From Streptomyces pactum (GTDB taxonomy: Bacteria; Actinomycetota; Actinomycetes; Streptomycetales; Streptomycetaceae), in NCBI RefSeq assembly GCF_016031615.1, contig NZ_JACYXC010000001.1:4092001-4156000 (forward strand): DNA of 64,000 nucleotides, given 5' to 3'. A program made the position numbers and the translations under genes. Under the pieces are notes generated by a model, which worked only from the letters and a program-made list of their open reading frames with translations, ran no database searches and was not told where the DNA came from. Positions 36,801-49,371 of this stretch are shown here, in pieces; within the stretch, counting starts at the first letter, position 1, and each line of letters starts with the position of its first letter.

Positions 36801-37062
36801 GGCGACCAGTGAACTCGTCGCCAACTCCCTGAAGCACGGTGCCCCGCCGATGCGGCTCAGGCTCCGCCGTACCGACCGCAGGCTGATCATCGAGGTGACG
36901 GACGGCGACGACCATCTGCCGCGCCGCCGCCGGGCCGAACCCGGGGACGAGGCGGGCCGCGGTATCTCGATCATCGCGACCATCGCCTCCTCCTGGGGCT
37001 CCCGCCGCACCCCGGGCGGCGGCAAGGCCGTGTGGTGCGAGTTCGCCCTGCCCGGTAGCTGA
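33820..37062 (+). CDS. PAS-PP2C(SpoIIE)-HATPase regulatory phosphatase with a huge insert in the PAS domain
   Basis: A 1080-residue protein from GTG 33820 (MNFTRWSARLPG); CGAGG lies upstream. The PAS domain begins near residue 72 (LSVHEVLGQVPALVAVVY, then RIAYANDAYTALFG) and runs to RTVKSLRVPG (~150). About 487 residues of Ala/Pro/Thr/Gly/Asp low complexity follow. The PAS domain then resumes with RDTYYTFTCTPIEV and RGVLVFGADVTDQVETAERL. Next come a SpoIIE phosphatase domain (GGDWYDVI, VIGDVMGRGVRAA, LYTDGLVERRD, DDDVAVLVV) and a C-terminal RsbW-like ATPase (LVANSLKHGAPP, then RGISIIATIASSWG). Phosphatase and kinase activities in one chain suggest a partner-switch control of sigma factors. 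The position between ndh and the MFS gene matches SCO4120 in my memory. Confidence 0.88.
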   Translation: MNFTRWSARLPGTQRRAAARSARAGGGSVPAARGGRTDSVRRAGTGPAAPRPQDGDAGAGTADMPAPALDGLSVHEVLGQVPALVAVVYGPEHRIAYANDAYTALFGPSTPGAPAREALPELTELGLLPLMDQVLRSGRPRTVKSLRVPGEGFRHRGTGGPDASAVGGEGTGTPPAVTGCPDPVRPEPEAHGVARTTPPAPGTGKAARSDTPHRDAGHPDAALTDATRTADGEPLSGTAPGKPPHGTAHGEPPPGTAHPGTQAEASPGTAHRDAQVEPSPGTAAAGPPPTAPARPGTPSAPAGPDSAPTCAADASAHAEGCTTTPDQGPASSTGSSTGSDAPSGAAPARAHAPAPSAPGSVDGLPHPAATPRSTGSDASARADGTAPADATALTDAKALTGPTARTGAAAPAHGNEPDTAPGTAPAPADRDGVTGHVPGAETPIETMASTDGCRPGPTPAPANPDSAPAPVDPDRAPGTEAGTATPSTGRRPVAEDTGPGGAARTEPETTAVPTGPGATPTAPDPDGRTATTPSAPHAASGTVAAASAVGGRARREHGMVRAALAGLPFAGFTAFHGNTGRATQPERRPAGTPRRTDPAGETLPGPATGAPGGASVRPEDAREAGAPAPPPATSDRRTRDTYYTFTCTPIEVPVPVSGNPAETPGGCSATGDDSTAGEGTTTGRRGVLVFGADVTDQVETAERLRASERLQREAVVTLQRTLLPQELEQPDDLRVAATYRPGGEDAAVGGDWYDVITLGAGRTALVIGDVMGRGVRAAAVMGQLRTAVRAYARLDLPPHEVLQLLDGLAAEIDASQIATCAYAVHDPNEGRLLYASAGHLPILVRDPDGTVRRAAEPTGPPLGTGGWLHSSGSVPLVPGSTAVLYTDGLVERRDKDIDDGVAALERAFAGATGSPQVMCDRLIRTMGITADHDDDVAVLVVQHPARTGHDAELFHNAALELLGGIEAAPRARAFASGVLASWRFPTELRDLGVLATSELVANSLKHGAPPMRLRLRRTDRRLIIEVTDGDDHLPRRRRAEPGDEAGRGISIIATIASSWGSRRTPGGGKAVWCEFALPGS

Positions 37063-37175
37063 GGCCCCGGGATCCCGGCGGCCGGGCCCGGGCCTCCGGC
37101 CTCCGGCCGACCGGGGGCACTCCGGCCTCCCGGGCGTCCCCTCCCTCGTACTGCGGCGACGGCCCGTCCTCGGGC

Positions 37176-38648
37176 TCAGGTCCCGTGGTGACGGCCACGC
37201 CTCGCGAGGCGATGGCCACCCGACCGCCCCGGCCCCAAGCCGCGGCGGGGCCGGCCCGCCTGCTGCCGCCGGAGTCCCACGCTGCACCGGCGGTTGGTCC
37301 CCGGCCCCTTCACGCCGCCCCGGCCGCTGCTCCCCCCGGCCCCCTGCGCCGCGGTGGCCACCTGCTCCGTCGCGGTCTGCCGCTGCGCGGGGACCGGAGC
37401 CGGAACCGCCAGCAGCGGGTTGTCCTGCGCCGGGGTCAGACGCCGCCCCATCCGCAGGGCGAGTACGGAGATGCCCAGCGAGCAGATGACCAGCATCGCT
37501 ATGTAGGCCACGTACCAGCCGGCACCTGCCAGCAGGCCGCCCACGGCCGGACCGACGGCCAGCGCCAGCTGCTTCACCAGGGCGAAGGCCGAGTTGTACT
37601 GACCGATCAGCGACGAGGGCGCCAGGTCGGCGACGAGCGGCGCCACGGTCGGCGACAGCATGGCCTCCCCGATGCCGAACAGCGCGTAGGTCGAGATGAT
37701 CGCGGAAAGGGCGATCGCGTGGCTGCCGTGCACCAGGCCGGAGAAGGCCGCGAACAGCCACGCCACCGTCCATATCAGCCCGACCAGGGCGATGACCCGG
37801 CTGCGCCGGTGGCCCTCGACCAGCTTCAGCACGACGAACTGGGTCAGCACGATGGCCGCGGTGTTGGCCGCCAGCGCGGTACCGAGCATGGCCGGCGAGA
37901 TACGGGTGACCTCCACGGCGAACGCCGACAGACCCGATTCGAACTGGCCGTAGCAGGCGAAGAACATCACGAAGCCCAGGACGCACAGCTGGACCATCGC
38001 CCGGTCCCGCAGCACCGCACGGCTGCCACCCTTGCTCCGTTCTCCGGCCGGCACCTCGGCACCCGCCCCGTACCCCTTGGGCAGTCGCACGGTGGCGACC
38101 GTCACCGCGAGCACCAGGAACATGGCGGCCTCGATGGCGAAGAGCCGCACGAAGCTCGACGGGTGCTCGGGATCGACCAGCAGGCCACCGAAGAGGCCAC
38201 CGATACCCAGACCGAGGTTGTTCAGGAAGAACTGCATGGCGAAGGCGCGGGACCGCGTCCGGGTGGTGGAGCACCAGACGATCAGCGTGGCCAGCGCGGG
38301 CTGAATGACCGCGAAGCCGGCGCCGAGCAGACCCGCGGCCGCGATCACCAGCGGAGCGGTACCGACCACACCGAGGACCAGGGCGCCGATGGCGGCGGCT
38401 ATGGAACCCGCGAGGACGACCGGCAGCGGACCTCGCCGGTCGATCACCCGACCGGTGAAGGGCAGCACGACGAGCGCGGCGACGGCGAGGGCCGCGAGCG
38501 CCATGCCCGCGATACCCGCTCCGAGGTCCCGGACCTGTGCCACATAGATGAACAGGAACGGGACGGTGAAGCCGTTGCCGAACGCGCTCAGCGCGTTACC
38601 CAGCTGGATCCGGCGCAGCGCGGCGCCCATCGCGGTGGTCACACTCAC
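37176..38648 (-). CDS. MFS transporter (drug exporter-like)
   Basis: A 490-residue protein from GTG 38648 (MSVTTAMGAALRRIQLG). About 12 membrane helices span residues 15-405. Major facilitator marks are the loop GRVIDRRGPLPVVLAG between helices 2 and 3 and the later PLVADLAPSSLIGQYNSAFALVKQLALAVGPAVGGLLAG. The C-terminal ~85 residues (after LRMGRRLTPAQDN) are low in complexity and may be spurious or disordered. The substrate is unknown. It is transcribed divergently from a MarR regulator, a common arrangement for inducible exporters; this corresponds to SCO4121/4122 as I remember them. Confidence 0.93.
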   Translation of the reverse strand: MSVTTAMGAALRRIQLGNALSAFGNGFTVPFLFIYVAQVRDLGAGIAGMALAALAVAALVVLPFTGRVIDRRGPLPVVLAGSIAAAIGALVLGVVGTAPLVIAAAGLLGAGFAVIQPALATLIVWCSTTRTRSRAFAMQFFLNNLGLGIGGLFGGLLVDPEHPSSFVRLFAIEAAMFLVLAVTVATVRLPKGYGAGAEVPAGERSKGGSRAVLRDRAMVQLCVLGFVMFFACYGQFESGLSAFAVEVTRISPAMLGTALAANTAAIVLTQFVVLKLVEGHRRSRVIALVGLIWTVAWLFAAFSGLVHGSHAIALSAIISTYALFGIGEAMLSPTVAPLVADLAPSSLIGQYNSAFALVKQLALAVGPAVGGLLAGAGWYVAYIAMLVICSLGISVLALRMGRRLTPAQDNPLLAVPAPVPAQRQTATEQVATAAQGAGGSSGRGGVKGPGTNRRCSVGLRRQQAGRPRRGLGPGRSGGHRLARRGRHHGT

Positions 38649-38693
38649 CTACCTAGGTCGAGAAGAAGACATGAAGAGTCGAAGCCTGAAGAC

Positions 38694-38712
38694 TTCAACG
38701 CTAAAGTTAGAA
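38694..38712. promoter_or_regulatory. Candidate MarR operator
   Basis: TTCAAC-GCTAAA-GTTAGAA forms an imperfect inverted repeat between the divergent exporter and MarR genes, in a stretch much richer in A/T than its surroundings (38660-38765). MarR proteins typically bind such 16-20-bp palindromes over divergent promoters. Confidence 0.45.
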
Positions 38713-38772
38713 CCTAAAGGCTACAGAGTCAAGGACTTCGAACCCAACGAGTTACGTGCCATACTTCGCGGC

Positions 38773-39333
38773 ATGCCTGAGAACCCCGACCCCGCCGACG
38801 TGCCGGTCGAGCAGACCCTCCAGGAGCAGATCGAGGCCTACCAGCGCGAGTTCCAGGGACTGGACCCGCAGGTGGAGCACGTCGTCTCCGCACTCCAGCG
38901 GCTCAACCGCCGGATGAACGTCGCGTACGGCCGCCAGACCGCGGCCCTCGGCATCAGCAACGCGGAGTGGGAGGTCCTCAAGGCCCTCGTGCTCTCCGGG
39001 GAGCCCTACCGGCTCGGCCCCGGTGAGCTCGCCAAGCGGCTCGGCCTGACCCCCGCGGCCATGACCCACCGCATCGACCGGATGGCCGCCGAGGGACTGG
39101 TCACCCGGCAGCGCGACGAGAACAACCGGGTGCGCGTCAACGTCGAGCTGACCCACGAGGGCAGGGAGAAGTGGCTGGAGGCCATGCGGATGGCCACGGT
39201 CTTCGAGGGCGAGCTGCTGCAGGACCTGTCCGACACCGAGCGGGGCATGCTGAGCGACGTGCTCACCCGCCTCCTGCGCCGGGTAGAGGAAGCTCAGCCG
39301 GACGCCGGCGGCCGGCTCAGCGACCTCGACTGA
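38773..39333 (+). CDS. MarR-family transcriptional regulator
   Basis: A 186-residue protein from ATG 38773 (MPENPDPADVPVEQT). An in-frame ATG at 38671 would add a basic leader (MKSRSLKTSTLKLEPK) that does not look like family sequence. The MarR winged helix is WEVLKALVLSGEPYRLGPGELAKRLGLTPAAMTHRIDRMAAEGLVTRQ, followed by the wing RDENNRVRVNVELTHEGREKW. C-terminal helices for dimerisation follow. It probably represses the divergent MFS gene and itself. The gene ends just upstream of the first rRNA promoter. Confidence 0.95.
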   Translation: MPENPDPADVPVEQTLQEQIEAYQREFQGLDPQVEHVVSALQRLNRRMNVAYGRQTAALGISNAEWEVLKALVLSGEPYRLGPGELAKRLGLTPAAMTHRIDRMAAEGLVTRQRDENNRVRVNVELTHEGREKWLEAMRMATVFEGELLQDLSDTERGMLSDVLTRLLRRVEEAQPDAGGRLSDLD

Positions 39334-39338
39334 GGGTG

Positions 39339-39367
39339 TTGACACCGGGGAGCGGGATGCGTAGTGT
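39339..39367 (+). promoter_or_regulatory. rRNA operon promoter, first of several
   Basis: TTGACA (39339-39344) and TAGTGT (39362-39367) with a 17-bp spacer form an almost ideal vegetative promoter right after the MarR stop codon. Its place at the head of the rRNA leader matches the multi-promoter layout of Streptomyces rrn operons. Confidence 0.75.
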
Positions 39368-39881
39368 TCTCCGAGTTGCCGCAGGGCCGTAACGGTTCTG
39401 CGAGCAGCCTCTCGCGCCGCACCGGCGGCACACCACTACTACACGGCCCCCGATCGGGATCAATTTCGGCATGCCGGAATTCGGACCGAAAGGCTCGATT
39501 AGGAGCCGGCGGGGAAATCCGCTAAAGTAGTGATCACGCCGGAAGGCGCGAAACAAACCCCCTCCAACGGGGACCGGAAATGAAATCCGAACCGGGAACG
39601 GAACGGAAAACGGATCTGGTAAGGTTGGAAACACCGAAGGGAAGCGCCCGGAGGAAAGCCCGAGAGGGTGAGTACGAAGGAAGCGTCCGTTCCTTGAGAA
39701 CTCAACAGCGTGCCAAAAGTCAACGCCAGATATGTTGATACCCCGTCTCCGGGCCGGTGAATGGCCGGGAGTCGAGGTTCCTTTGAAGAAACACACACAG
39801 CGAGGATGCTGTGAACCGTCGGGACTATTCCTCCTGACGGTTCCGCTCAACGCGAGTGATGCCCCGAGTACGGGGAAGCAT
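39368..39881 (+). promoter_or_regulatory. rRNA leader with further promoters and antitermination region
   Basis: This 514-bp leader contains at least two more likely -10 regions: TAAAGT near 39522 (in CCGCTAAAGTAGTGATC) and TAAGGT near 39620 (in CTGGTAAGGTTGG). Their -35 boxes are weak, as usual for Streptomyces rrn promoters. TCCTTGAGAACTCAACAGCG (39691-39710) is the conserved boxA-like and processing segment. The part just before the 16S gene can pair with sequence after it to form the RNase III processing stem. No protein gene is present. Confidence 0.6.
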
Positions 39882-44820
<4,939 letters not shown>

Positions 44821-44892
44821 TCAGTTGCTCGCGTCCACTGTGTTGGTTCTGAAGTAACGACCGTGTTGTGTCCGGTTGGTTAACTTCATAGT

Positions 44893-45011
44893 GTTTCGGT
44901 GGTTATTGCGTTAGGGGAACGCCCGGTTACATTCCGAACCCGGAAGCTAAGCCTTTCAGCGCCGATGGTACTGCAGGGGGGACCCTGTGGGAGAGTAGGA
45001 CGCCGCCGAAC
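44893..45011 (+). rRNA. rrf: 5S ribosomal RNA
   Basis: GTTTCGGTGGTTATTGCGTT to GGACGCCGCCGAAC, about 119 bases, with the terminal stem (GTTCGGCGGC at the 3' end pairs with GTTTCGGTGG-type 5' end) and the conserved CCGAACCCGGAAGCTAAGCC. It follows the 23S gene by about 70 bp. Confidence 0.96.
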
Positions 45012-45020
45012 AATTTTTCT

Positions 45021-45060
45021 GGCTCCGGTCGGGACTTCGGTCCCGACCGGAGCCTTTTTG
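45021..45060 (+). terminator. rRNA operon Rho-independent terminator
   Basis: GGCTCCGGTCGGGAC and GTCCCGACCGGAGCC form a perfect 15-bp stem with a stable TTCG tetraloop, followed by TTTTT. It lies directly after the 5S gene. Confidence 0.96.
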
Positions 45061-45077
45061 CGTTCTAGGGTGTGCGC

Positions 45078-45722
45078 ATGCGCTATGACCTGATCATTTT
45101 CGACAACGACGGTGTGCTGGTGGACAGCGAGCCGATTTCCAACCGGCTGCTCGCGGCCTATCTCACCGAACTCGGTCACCCGACCACCTATGAGGAGTCC
45201 ATACGGGACTACATGGGGTCGGCGATGCACCGGATTCACGACCTGGTCCTGGCACGGCACGGCCGTACGCTGCCCGCCGACTTCGACGACACCTTCCACG
45301 AGCGGGTCTTCGAGGCCTTCCGCCGGGAACTGGAACCGGTCGCCGGCGCCGCCGAGGTGGTGGAGAAGCTGCGCGCGGACGGCGTCCGCTACTGTCTCGC
45401 CTCCTCCGGCAGCCACGACCGGATCAGGGTCGCCCTCCGCAGGACGGGGCTGTACGGACTCTTCGGTGAGGAGCGCATCTTCAGCTCCCAGGACGTCGGC
45501 AGGGGCAAGCCGGCCCCCGACCTGTTCCTGCACGCGGCCGCGACCATGGGCGTGGAACCCGCGCGGTGCGCCGTCGTCGAGGACAGCCCCCTCGGCGTGG
45601 AGGCGGCCGTCGCCGCCGGTATGGACGTGTACGGGTTCACCGCGATGACCCCTGCCGCGAAGCTCCACCGGGCGACCGCCCTCTTCTCCGACATGACGCG
45701 GCTGCCGTCGCTGCTGGGCTGA
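45078..45722 (+). CDS. HAD-superfamily phosphatase (phosphoglycolate/sugar phosphatase-like)
   Basis: A 214-residue protein from ATG 45078 (MRYDLIIFDNDGVLVDSEP); a GTG at 45072 adds two residues. The HAD motifs are complete: DNDGVLVDSE (D9 nucleophile, D11), SSGSHDR (motif II serine), KPAPDLFLHAA (motif III lysine) and VVEDSPLGVEAA (motif IV). The cap is of the helical C1 type, as in beta-phosphoglucomutase and phosphoglycolate phosphatase; the substrate is not clear. The start lies less than 20 bp after the rRNA terminator, so the transcript must begin within or through the terminator region, or be leaderless. Confidence 0.9.
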   Translation: MRYDLIIFDNDGVLVDSEPISNRLLAAYLTELGHPTTYEESIRDYMGSAMHRIHDLVLARHGRTLPADFDDTFHERVFEAFRRELEPVAGAAEVVEKLRADGVRYCLASSGSHDRIRVALRRTGLYGLFGEERIFSSQDVGRGKPAPDLFLHAAATMGVEPARCAVVEDSPLGVEAAVAAGMDVYGFTAMTPAAKLHRATALFSDMTRLPSLLG

Positions 45723-45830
45723 ACCTCACCGGTGCGGGCGCCGTTCCGGCGGCACCCCGGCAGGCCGGGACGGCCCGGCCGGGGCCCGGCTGCTCGTCCG
45801 GGACCGGACCGGACCGATACGGTGACGCCC

Positions 45831-47003
45831 ATGAGCGGCCGTGCACAGTTGATGTGGGACGAGGCAGTCACCGGTTACAACTTCGGTGCCGGACACCCGA
45901 TGGACCCGGTACGGCTCGCGCTGACCATGCGACTGGTGGAGACCTTCGGCCTCGACCGGGCGGTACGGGTGGTCGCCGCGCCGCCCGCGGGGGACTCCAC
46001 GTTGCGGCTGGTCCACCGCGCGGACTACATCGCCGCGGTCCGCGGGGCGTCCGCCGACCCCGCCTCCGCCGACGGCTCGTACGGCCTGGGCACGGACGAC
46101 GACCCGGCCTTCGGCGGGATGCACGACGCGTCGGCGCTGATCGCCGGCCAGTCGGTGGCCGCCGCCGAGGCGGTGTGGAGCGGCGCCGCCGACCACGCGG
46201 TGAACTTCTCGGGCGGGCTGCACCACGCGATGCCCGGCCGCGCATCCGGCTTCTGCGTCTACAACGACGCCGCGCTGGCCGTGGCCCGGCTGCTGGAGCT
46301 GGGCGCCGAACGGGTCGCGTACGTGGACGTCGATGTGCACCACGGGGACGGCGTGCAGGCCGCGTTCTGGGACGACCCCCGGGTGCTCACCATCTCCCTC
46401 CACGAACACCCGCGCACCCTCTTCCCGGCCACCGGCTGGCCCGAGGAGACCGGTGGTGCCGCGGCCCCGGGCAGCGCGGTCAACGTGGCGCTGCCGCCCG
46501 GCACCGGCGACGAGGGCTGGCTGCGCGCCTTCCACGCCGTGGTGCCCGAGCTGCTCGCCGCCTTCCGCCCCCAGGCGCTGGTGACCCAGCACGGCGCGGA
46601 CACCCACTTCGAGGACCCGCTGGCGCACCTGGCGGTGAGCCTCGACGCACAGCGGGCGGTGGCCGAGGCGTGCCACGACCTCGCCCACGCCCACGCGGAC
46701 GGCCGCTGGGTGGCGCTGGGCGGTGGCGGCTACGCGGTGGTGGAGGTGGTGCCGCGCACCTGGACCCATCTGGTGGCCATCGCGGCCGGCACGCCCCTGG
46801 CGCCGACGACGCCGATCCCCGAGGAGTGGCGGCAGGAGGTGTACCGGCTCACCCGGCAGAGCGCGCCCCGGCGGATGACCGACGGGCGCGAGCCGCGGTG
46901 GCGCGATTTCGAGGACCTGGGCTACGACCCGGGTGACCGGTTGGACCAGGCGATCCTGGCGACCCGCCGGGCCTCCTTCCCGCACCTCGGCCTGATGCCG
47001 TGA
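45831..47003 (+). CDS. acuC: AcuC-type deacetylase (histone deacetylase fold)
   Basis: A 390-residue protein from ATG 45831 (MSGRAQLMWDEAVTGYNFG). Active-site signatures of class I HDAC-like enzymes are present: FSGGLHHAMPGRASGFCVYND, YVDVDVHHGDGVQAAFWDD with the zinc ligands D-x-H, TQHGADTHFEDPL, and LGGGGYAVVEVVPRTW. Its bacterial relatives deacetylate acetyl-CoA synthetase and other proteins. The length is normal. In the order I remember from S. coelicolor (SCO3330), it is followed by the 'phosphatase' gene as here. Confidence 0.92.
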   Translation: MSGRAQLMWDEAVTGYNFGAGHPMDPVRLALTMRLVETFGLDRAVRVVAAPPAGDSTLRLVHRADYIAAVRGASADPASADGSYGLGTDDDPAFGGMHDASALIAGQSVAAAEAVWSGAADHAVNFSGGLHHAMPGRASGFCVYNDAALAVARLLELGAERVAYVDVDVHHGDGVQAAFWDDPRVLTISLHEHPRTLFPATGWPEETGGAAAPGSAVNVALPPGTGDEGWLRAFHAVVPELLAAFRPQALVTQHGADTHFEDPLAHLAVSLDAQRAVAEACHDLAHAHADGRWVALGGGGYAVVEVVPRTWTHLVAIAAGTPLAPTTPIPEEWRQEVYRLTRQSAPRRMTDGREPRWRDFEDLGYDPGDRLDQAILATRRASFPHLGLMP

Positions 47004-47643
47004 CAGCCCTCCGGGGGCAGCGTTCCGGTGGCAGGCCACCGGTGACAGCGTTCCGGTGACGGCCTCCTGGTGACGGCGCCGGTCGCCCGCCGACCGCCCT
47101 TCCCGCCCGGCCGCCGGGCCCGGTGGGAGCGACGTGCCGCCGGGCCCGGCGGCCCTTGAGGGCGGGTGCGCCCGCAGCGGACCCGCCAGGCCTCCGTGCC
47201 GGCCCGTGAGGGGACACACCCCCGCACGGCCCGTGCGAGGGCCCGTGGGGGCCGTCGAAGGCCGCTGTGCGGCCCCGGCCTCCCGGAAGAAAGTTCGGGC
47301 GGCTGAGGAGCGTCCCGCGGCCCAGCACTCCCGCGGCCCAGCAGTCCCGTGGCCGCAAGCACTCCCTGGCCCCAAGCACCCCGTAGCCCCAAGTGCCCCG
47401 GCCGACTCGGGACGCGCCGCCGTCCCGAGGGACCTGACTGACAGCTTCGGGACGCGCCGCGGTCCCGGTCTCTCCAGGAGCCCTGGAGAGACCGGGGGAC
47501 CGCTGCCGTCACACCCCGGACCGCCCCCGGCGCGGGGCTGCGGGACGGGAAGCGCGCGGCAGGGTGAGCCCGTTAGGCCGACCGTGCGGAGTGCCGGCCG
47601 AACCGGTCGCCCGGGGGCGTGACGATGGGTCAGCATCGGCGGT
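47004..47643. other. Gap with strong hairpins and GC-rich repeats
   Basis: No gene is visible. GGTGAC units recur at 47040-47085. Two copies of a CGGGACGCGCCGC(C/G)GTCCCG element, each itself a hairpin, lie near 47408-47428 and 47450-47470. GGCCCAGCACTCCCGC-like units are repeated around 47320-47400. The perfect hairpin at 47464-47496 is listed separately. Confidence 0.55.
47464..47496. terminator. Perfect 15-bp hairpin, possible terminator
   Basis: CCCGGTCTCTCCAGG and CCTGGAGAGACCGGG pair perfectly with a three-base loop. There is no U-tract, which is common for Streptomyces terminators. It lies between two genes in the same direction, 460 bp after acuC. Confidence 0.5.
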
Positions 47644-48672
47644 GTGTCGGACATCGGTGGGGGAGCGGACGCGGCGGCCCGACCGGCGGCCCGGCGGCGG
47701 ACGGACGGACGGCCCCCGGTCCCGCCCGGGCCGTCTCCGCCGCCGGTCCCGCCGTCCCCGCCCGGGCCGACCCTGCCCCCGGCCGCTCCGGCGGTTCCCC
47801 GGCACCCGCCCGGGACGGATGGGAGGGAACCGGGTCCGCCCGAGCCGGACCCGGCGGCACCGGACCGGGCGGGGCTCCGGGCGCACCTGCTGGCCACGCG
47901 GCTCGCCGGGACGGTCGCCACGTCCCGGGAGAAGTCCCTGCGCCGGCACCGCCTCTTCGCCGCCCGTGATCCCCGCGTCCTGCTCGGCATCGAGCCGGTC
48001 CACGACCGGACGCCCGCCGAACTCCTCCGGCTGGTGGCCGAGGCGTGCGGAGTGGCGCCCGAGCCGGACCGGGTGTCGGGGCCGGAGATGATCGACCCGG
48101 ACCGGACCATCGAGGCGCTGGACGCCTTCGCGGACCGGTTGCGGGCCGCCGCGGCGGCCCGCGCCCCGGTGCTCGTGGGCACCGGGCACCCGCACGGACT
48201 CCTGGAGTTCTACGCCTGTTTGACCGCTGCCCTGTCGGCGGCCGGGTGCACCGTCCTCACCCCCGCGCAGGGCAGAAGTATGGACATAACGACCCGGTTC
48301 GGACTACGTACCCATCAGCTGTCCTACTGGCGAGGAGTCGCGTTGGTGCGGGAAACCGGCGCGCGAGTGCCGGGTGGTGAGCGGGGCGTACACACCCATT
48401 CGCCGCTCCCGGTCCGGGTCGCGCTGGCCGCCGCGGCGGAGGCCGGGACACCCCTGCCGCGGCTGGTCATCGGCGACCACGGGTGGGTCTGCGGTGCAGG
48501 TCAGCTCGGTATCGAGGCGATCGGGCCGGCGGACGCCGACGACCCGGCGCCGTTCGTGGGACAGGCCGAGGGACGGGTGTCGGTCGTCGTCCCGCTCGAT
48601 GACAGCGCGCGTTCCGAGAGTTACCGGCCGCTCACGCGCTATGTACTCAATCGCGCCTGTCTGTCACAGTAG
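47644..48672 (+). CDS. Conserved actinobacterial protein annotated as 'phosphatase'
   Basis: A 342-residue protein. Residues 1-75 are Pro/Ala-rich and the true start may lie further in; GTG 47644 is the first usable codon and has no strong ribosome site. The conserved part begins LRAHLLATRLAGTVATSREKSLRRHRLFAARDP. It contains PVLVGTGHPHGLLEFYA, RSMDITTRFG, VIGDHGWVCGAGQLGIEAIG, DDPAPFVGQAEG and the C-terminus RPLTRYVLNRACLSQ. Homologues in Streptomyces (SCO3329-like) carry the name phosphatase, but I know no experiment. The order with acuC upstream and the excisionase-like gene downstream is conserved. Confidence 0.75.
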   Translation: MSDIGGGADAAARPAARRRTDGRPPVPPGPSPPPVPPSPPGPTLPPAAPAVPRHPPGTDGREPGPPEPDPAAPDRAGLRAHLLATRLAGTVATSREKSLRRHRLFAARDPRVLLGIEPVHDRTPAELLRLVAEACGVAPEPDRVSGPEMIDPDRTIEALDAFADRLRAAAAARAPVLVGTGHPHGLLEFYACLTAALSAAGCTVLTPAQGRSMDITTRFGLRTHQLSYWRGVALVRETGARVPGGERGVHTHSPLPVRVALAAAAEAGTPLPRLVIGDHGWVCGAGQLGIEAIGPADADDPAPFVGQAEGRVSVVVPLDDSARSESYRPLTRYVLNRACLSQ

Positions 48673-48800
48673 GCGTGCTGTCGCTACTCCTCTTCCTCAC
48701 TCGCATCACGCGCCCCTGTTCTGGGGAGGAGCGCACATGCGAGCAGGAGTCACCGGAGGGGAAGCCGGTGCCCGACATGTGCGGAAGGTTCAGGTGTGTC

Positions 48801-49010
48801 ATGGCTGCTGGCGAACGACCTCTGAACGAGGTGCAGTTTCTGACCGTGGCGGAAGTGGCCGCGGTGATGCGTGTCTCCAAGATGACCGTGTACCGGCTGG
48901 TGCACAGCGGTCATCTGCCGGCGATCCGGGTGGGCAGGTCCTTCCGGGTGCCGGAGCAGGCGGTTCATGAGTACCTCCGTGAGAGCTATGTGGGGGTTGA
49001 GTCCGCCTGA
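48801..49010 (+). CDS. Excisionase-like helix-turn-helix DNA-binding protein
   Basis: A 69-residue protein from ATG 48801 (MAAGERPLNEVQFLTV). It is a single MerR/excisionase-type winged helix: LTVAEVAAVMRVSKMTVYRLVHSGHLPAIRVGRSFRVPEQAVHEYL. It is not BldC, whose sequence differs. GGAAGG at 48782 is slightly far as a ribosome site; an in-frame ATG at 48777 is the alternative. The gene is widely conserved in Streptomyces next to the bS22 gene, which suggests a core regulatory role rather than phage excision. Its targets are unknown to me. Confidence 0.88.
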   Translation: MAAGERPLNEVQFLTVAEVAAVMRVSKMTVYRLVHSGHLPAIRVGRSFRVPEQAVHEYLRESYVGVESA

Positions 49011-49120
49011 CGGCCCCCTCGGATTACGTCGTTCGCCCGGTGCCGGGTAGGCTGGCCCGATGTAGGTCGTGTGGGCTCGGACGCCCCGCACCGAGTGATT
49101 CGAAGTGAGCGAGGGTAGTC

Positions 49121-49219
49121 GTGGGCTCTGTTATCAAGAAGCGGCGTAAGCGGATGGCCAAGAAGAAGCACCGCAAGCTGCTCAAGCGCACGCGTGTCCA
49201 GCGTCGCAACAAGAAGTAA
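49121..49219 (+). CDS. Small ribosomal protein bS22 / AURKAIP1-COX24 domain protein
   Basis: A 32-residue, extremely basic peptide (MGSVIKKRRKRMAKKKHRK and on to VQRRNKK) with GTG start at 49121 and GAGGG 7 bases upstream. It matches the AURKAIP1/COX24 domain peptide, identified as an extra 30S ribosomal protein (bS22) in mycobacteria. It is easily missed because of its size. A hairpin follows at 49239. TAGGCT at 49049-49054 may be the -10 box of its promoter. Confidence 0.9.
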   Translation: MGSVIKKRRKRMAKKKHRKLLKRTRVQRRNKK

Positions 49220-49238
49220 GCGGCACTGCGTACGTTTC

Positions 49239-49270
49239 GCGGCCCTTCCACCGTCCGGTGGAGGGGCCGC
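49239..49270 (+). terminator. Terminator hairpin after the bS22 gene
   Basis: GCGGCCCTTCCACC and GGTGGAGGGGCCGC pair with a four-base loop (GTCC) and one mismatch. No U-tract follows, as often in Streptomyces. Confidence 0.7.
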
Positions 49271-49371
49271 GGTGCGTTGTGGCCGGGGAAGGTGCCCCGG
49301 CCGCCCGTGGGTGGGTAGCGTGGGCCCAGCGCGGGCCGGGGCCCGGCCGGCACGGAAGAAAGGCGCTGATC

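Noticed and set aside
48675..49010. BldC identity for the small HTH gene
   Set aside because: The sequence (LTVAEVAAVMRVSKMTVYRLV) differs clearly from BldC, and the neighbours are those of a different S. coelicolor locus.
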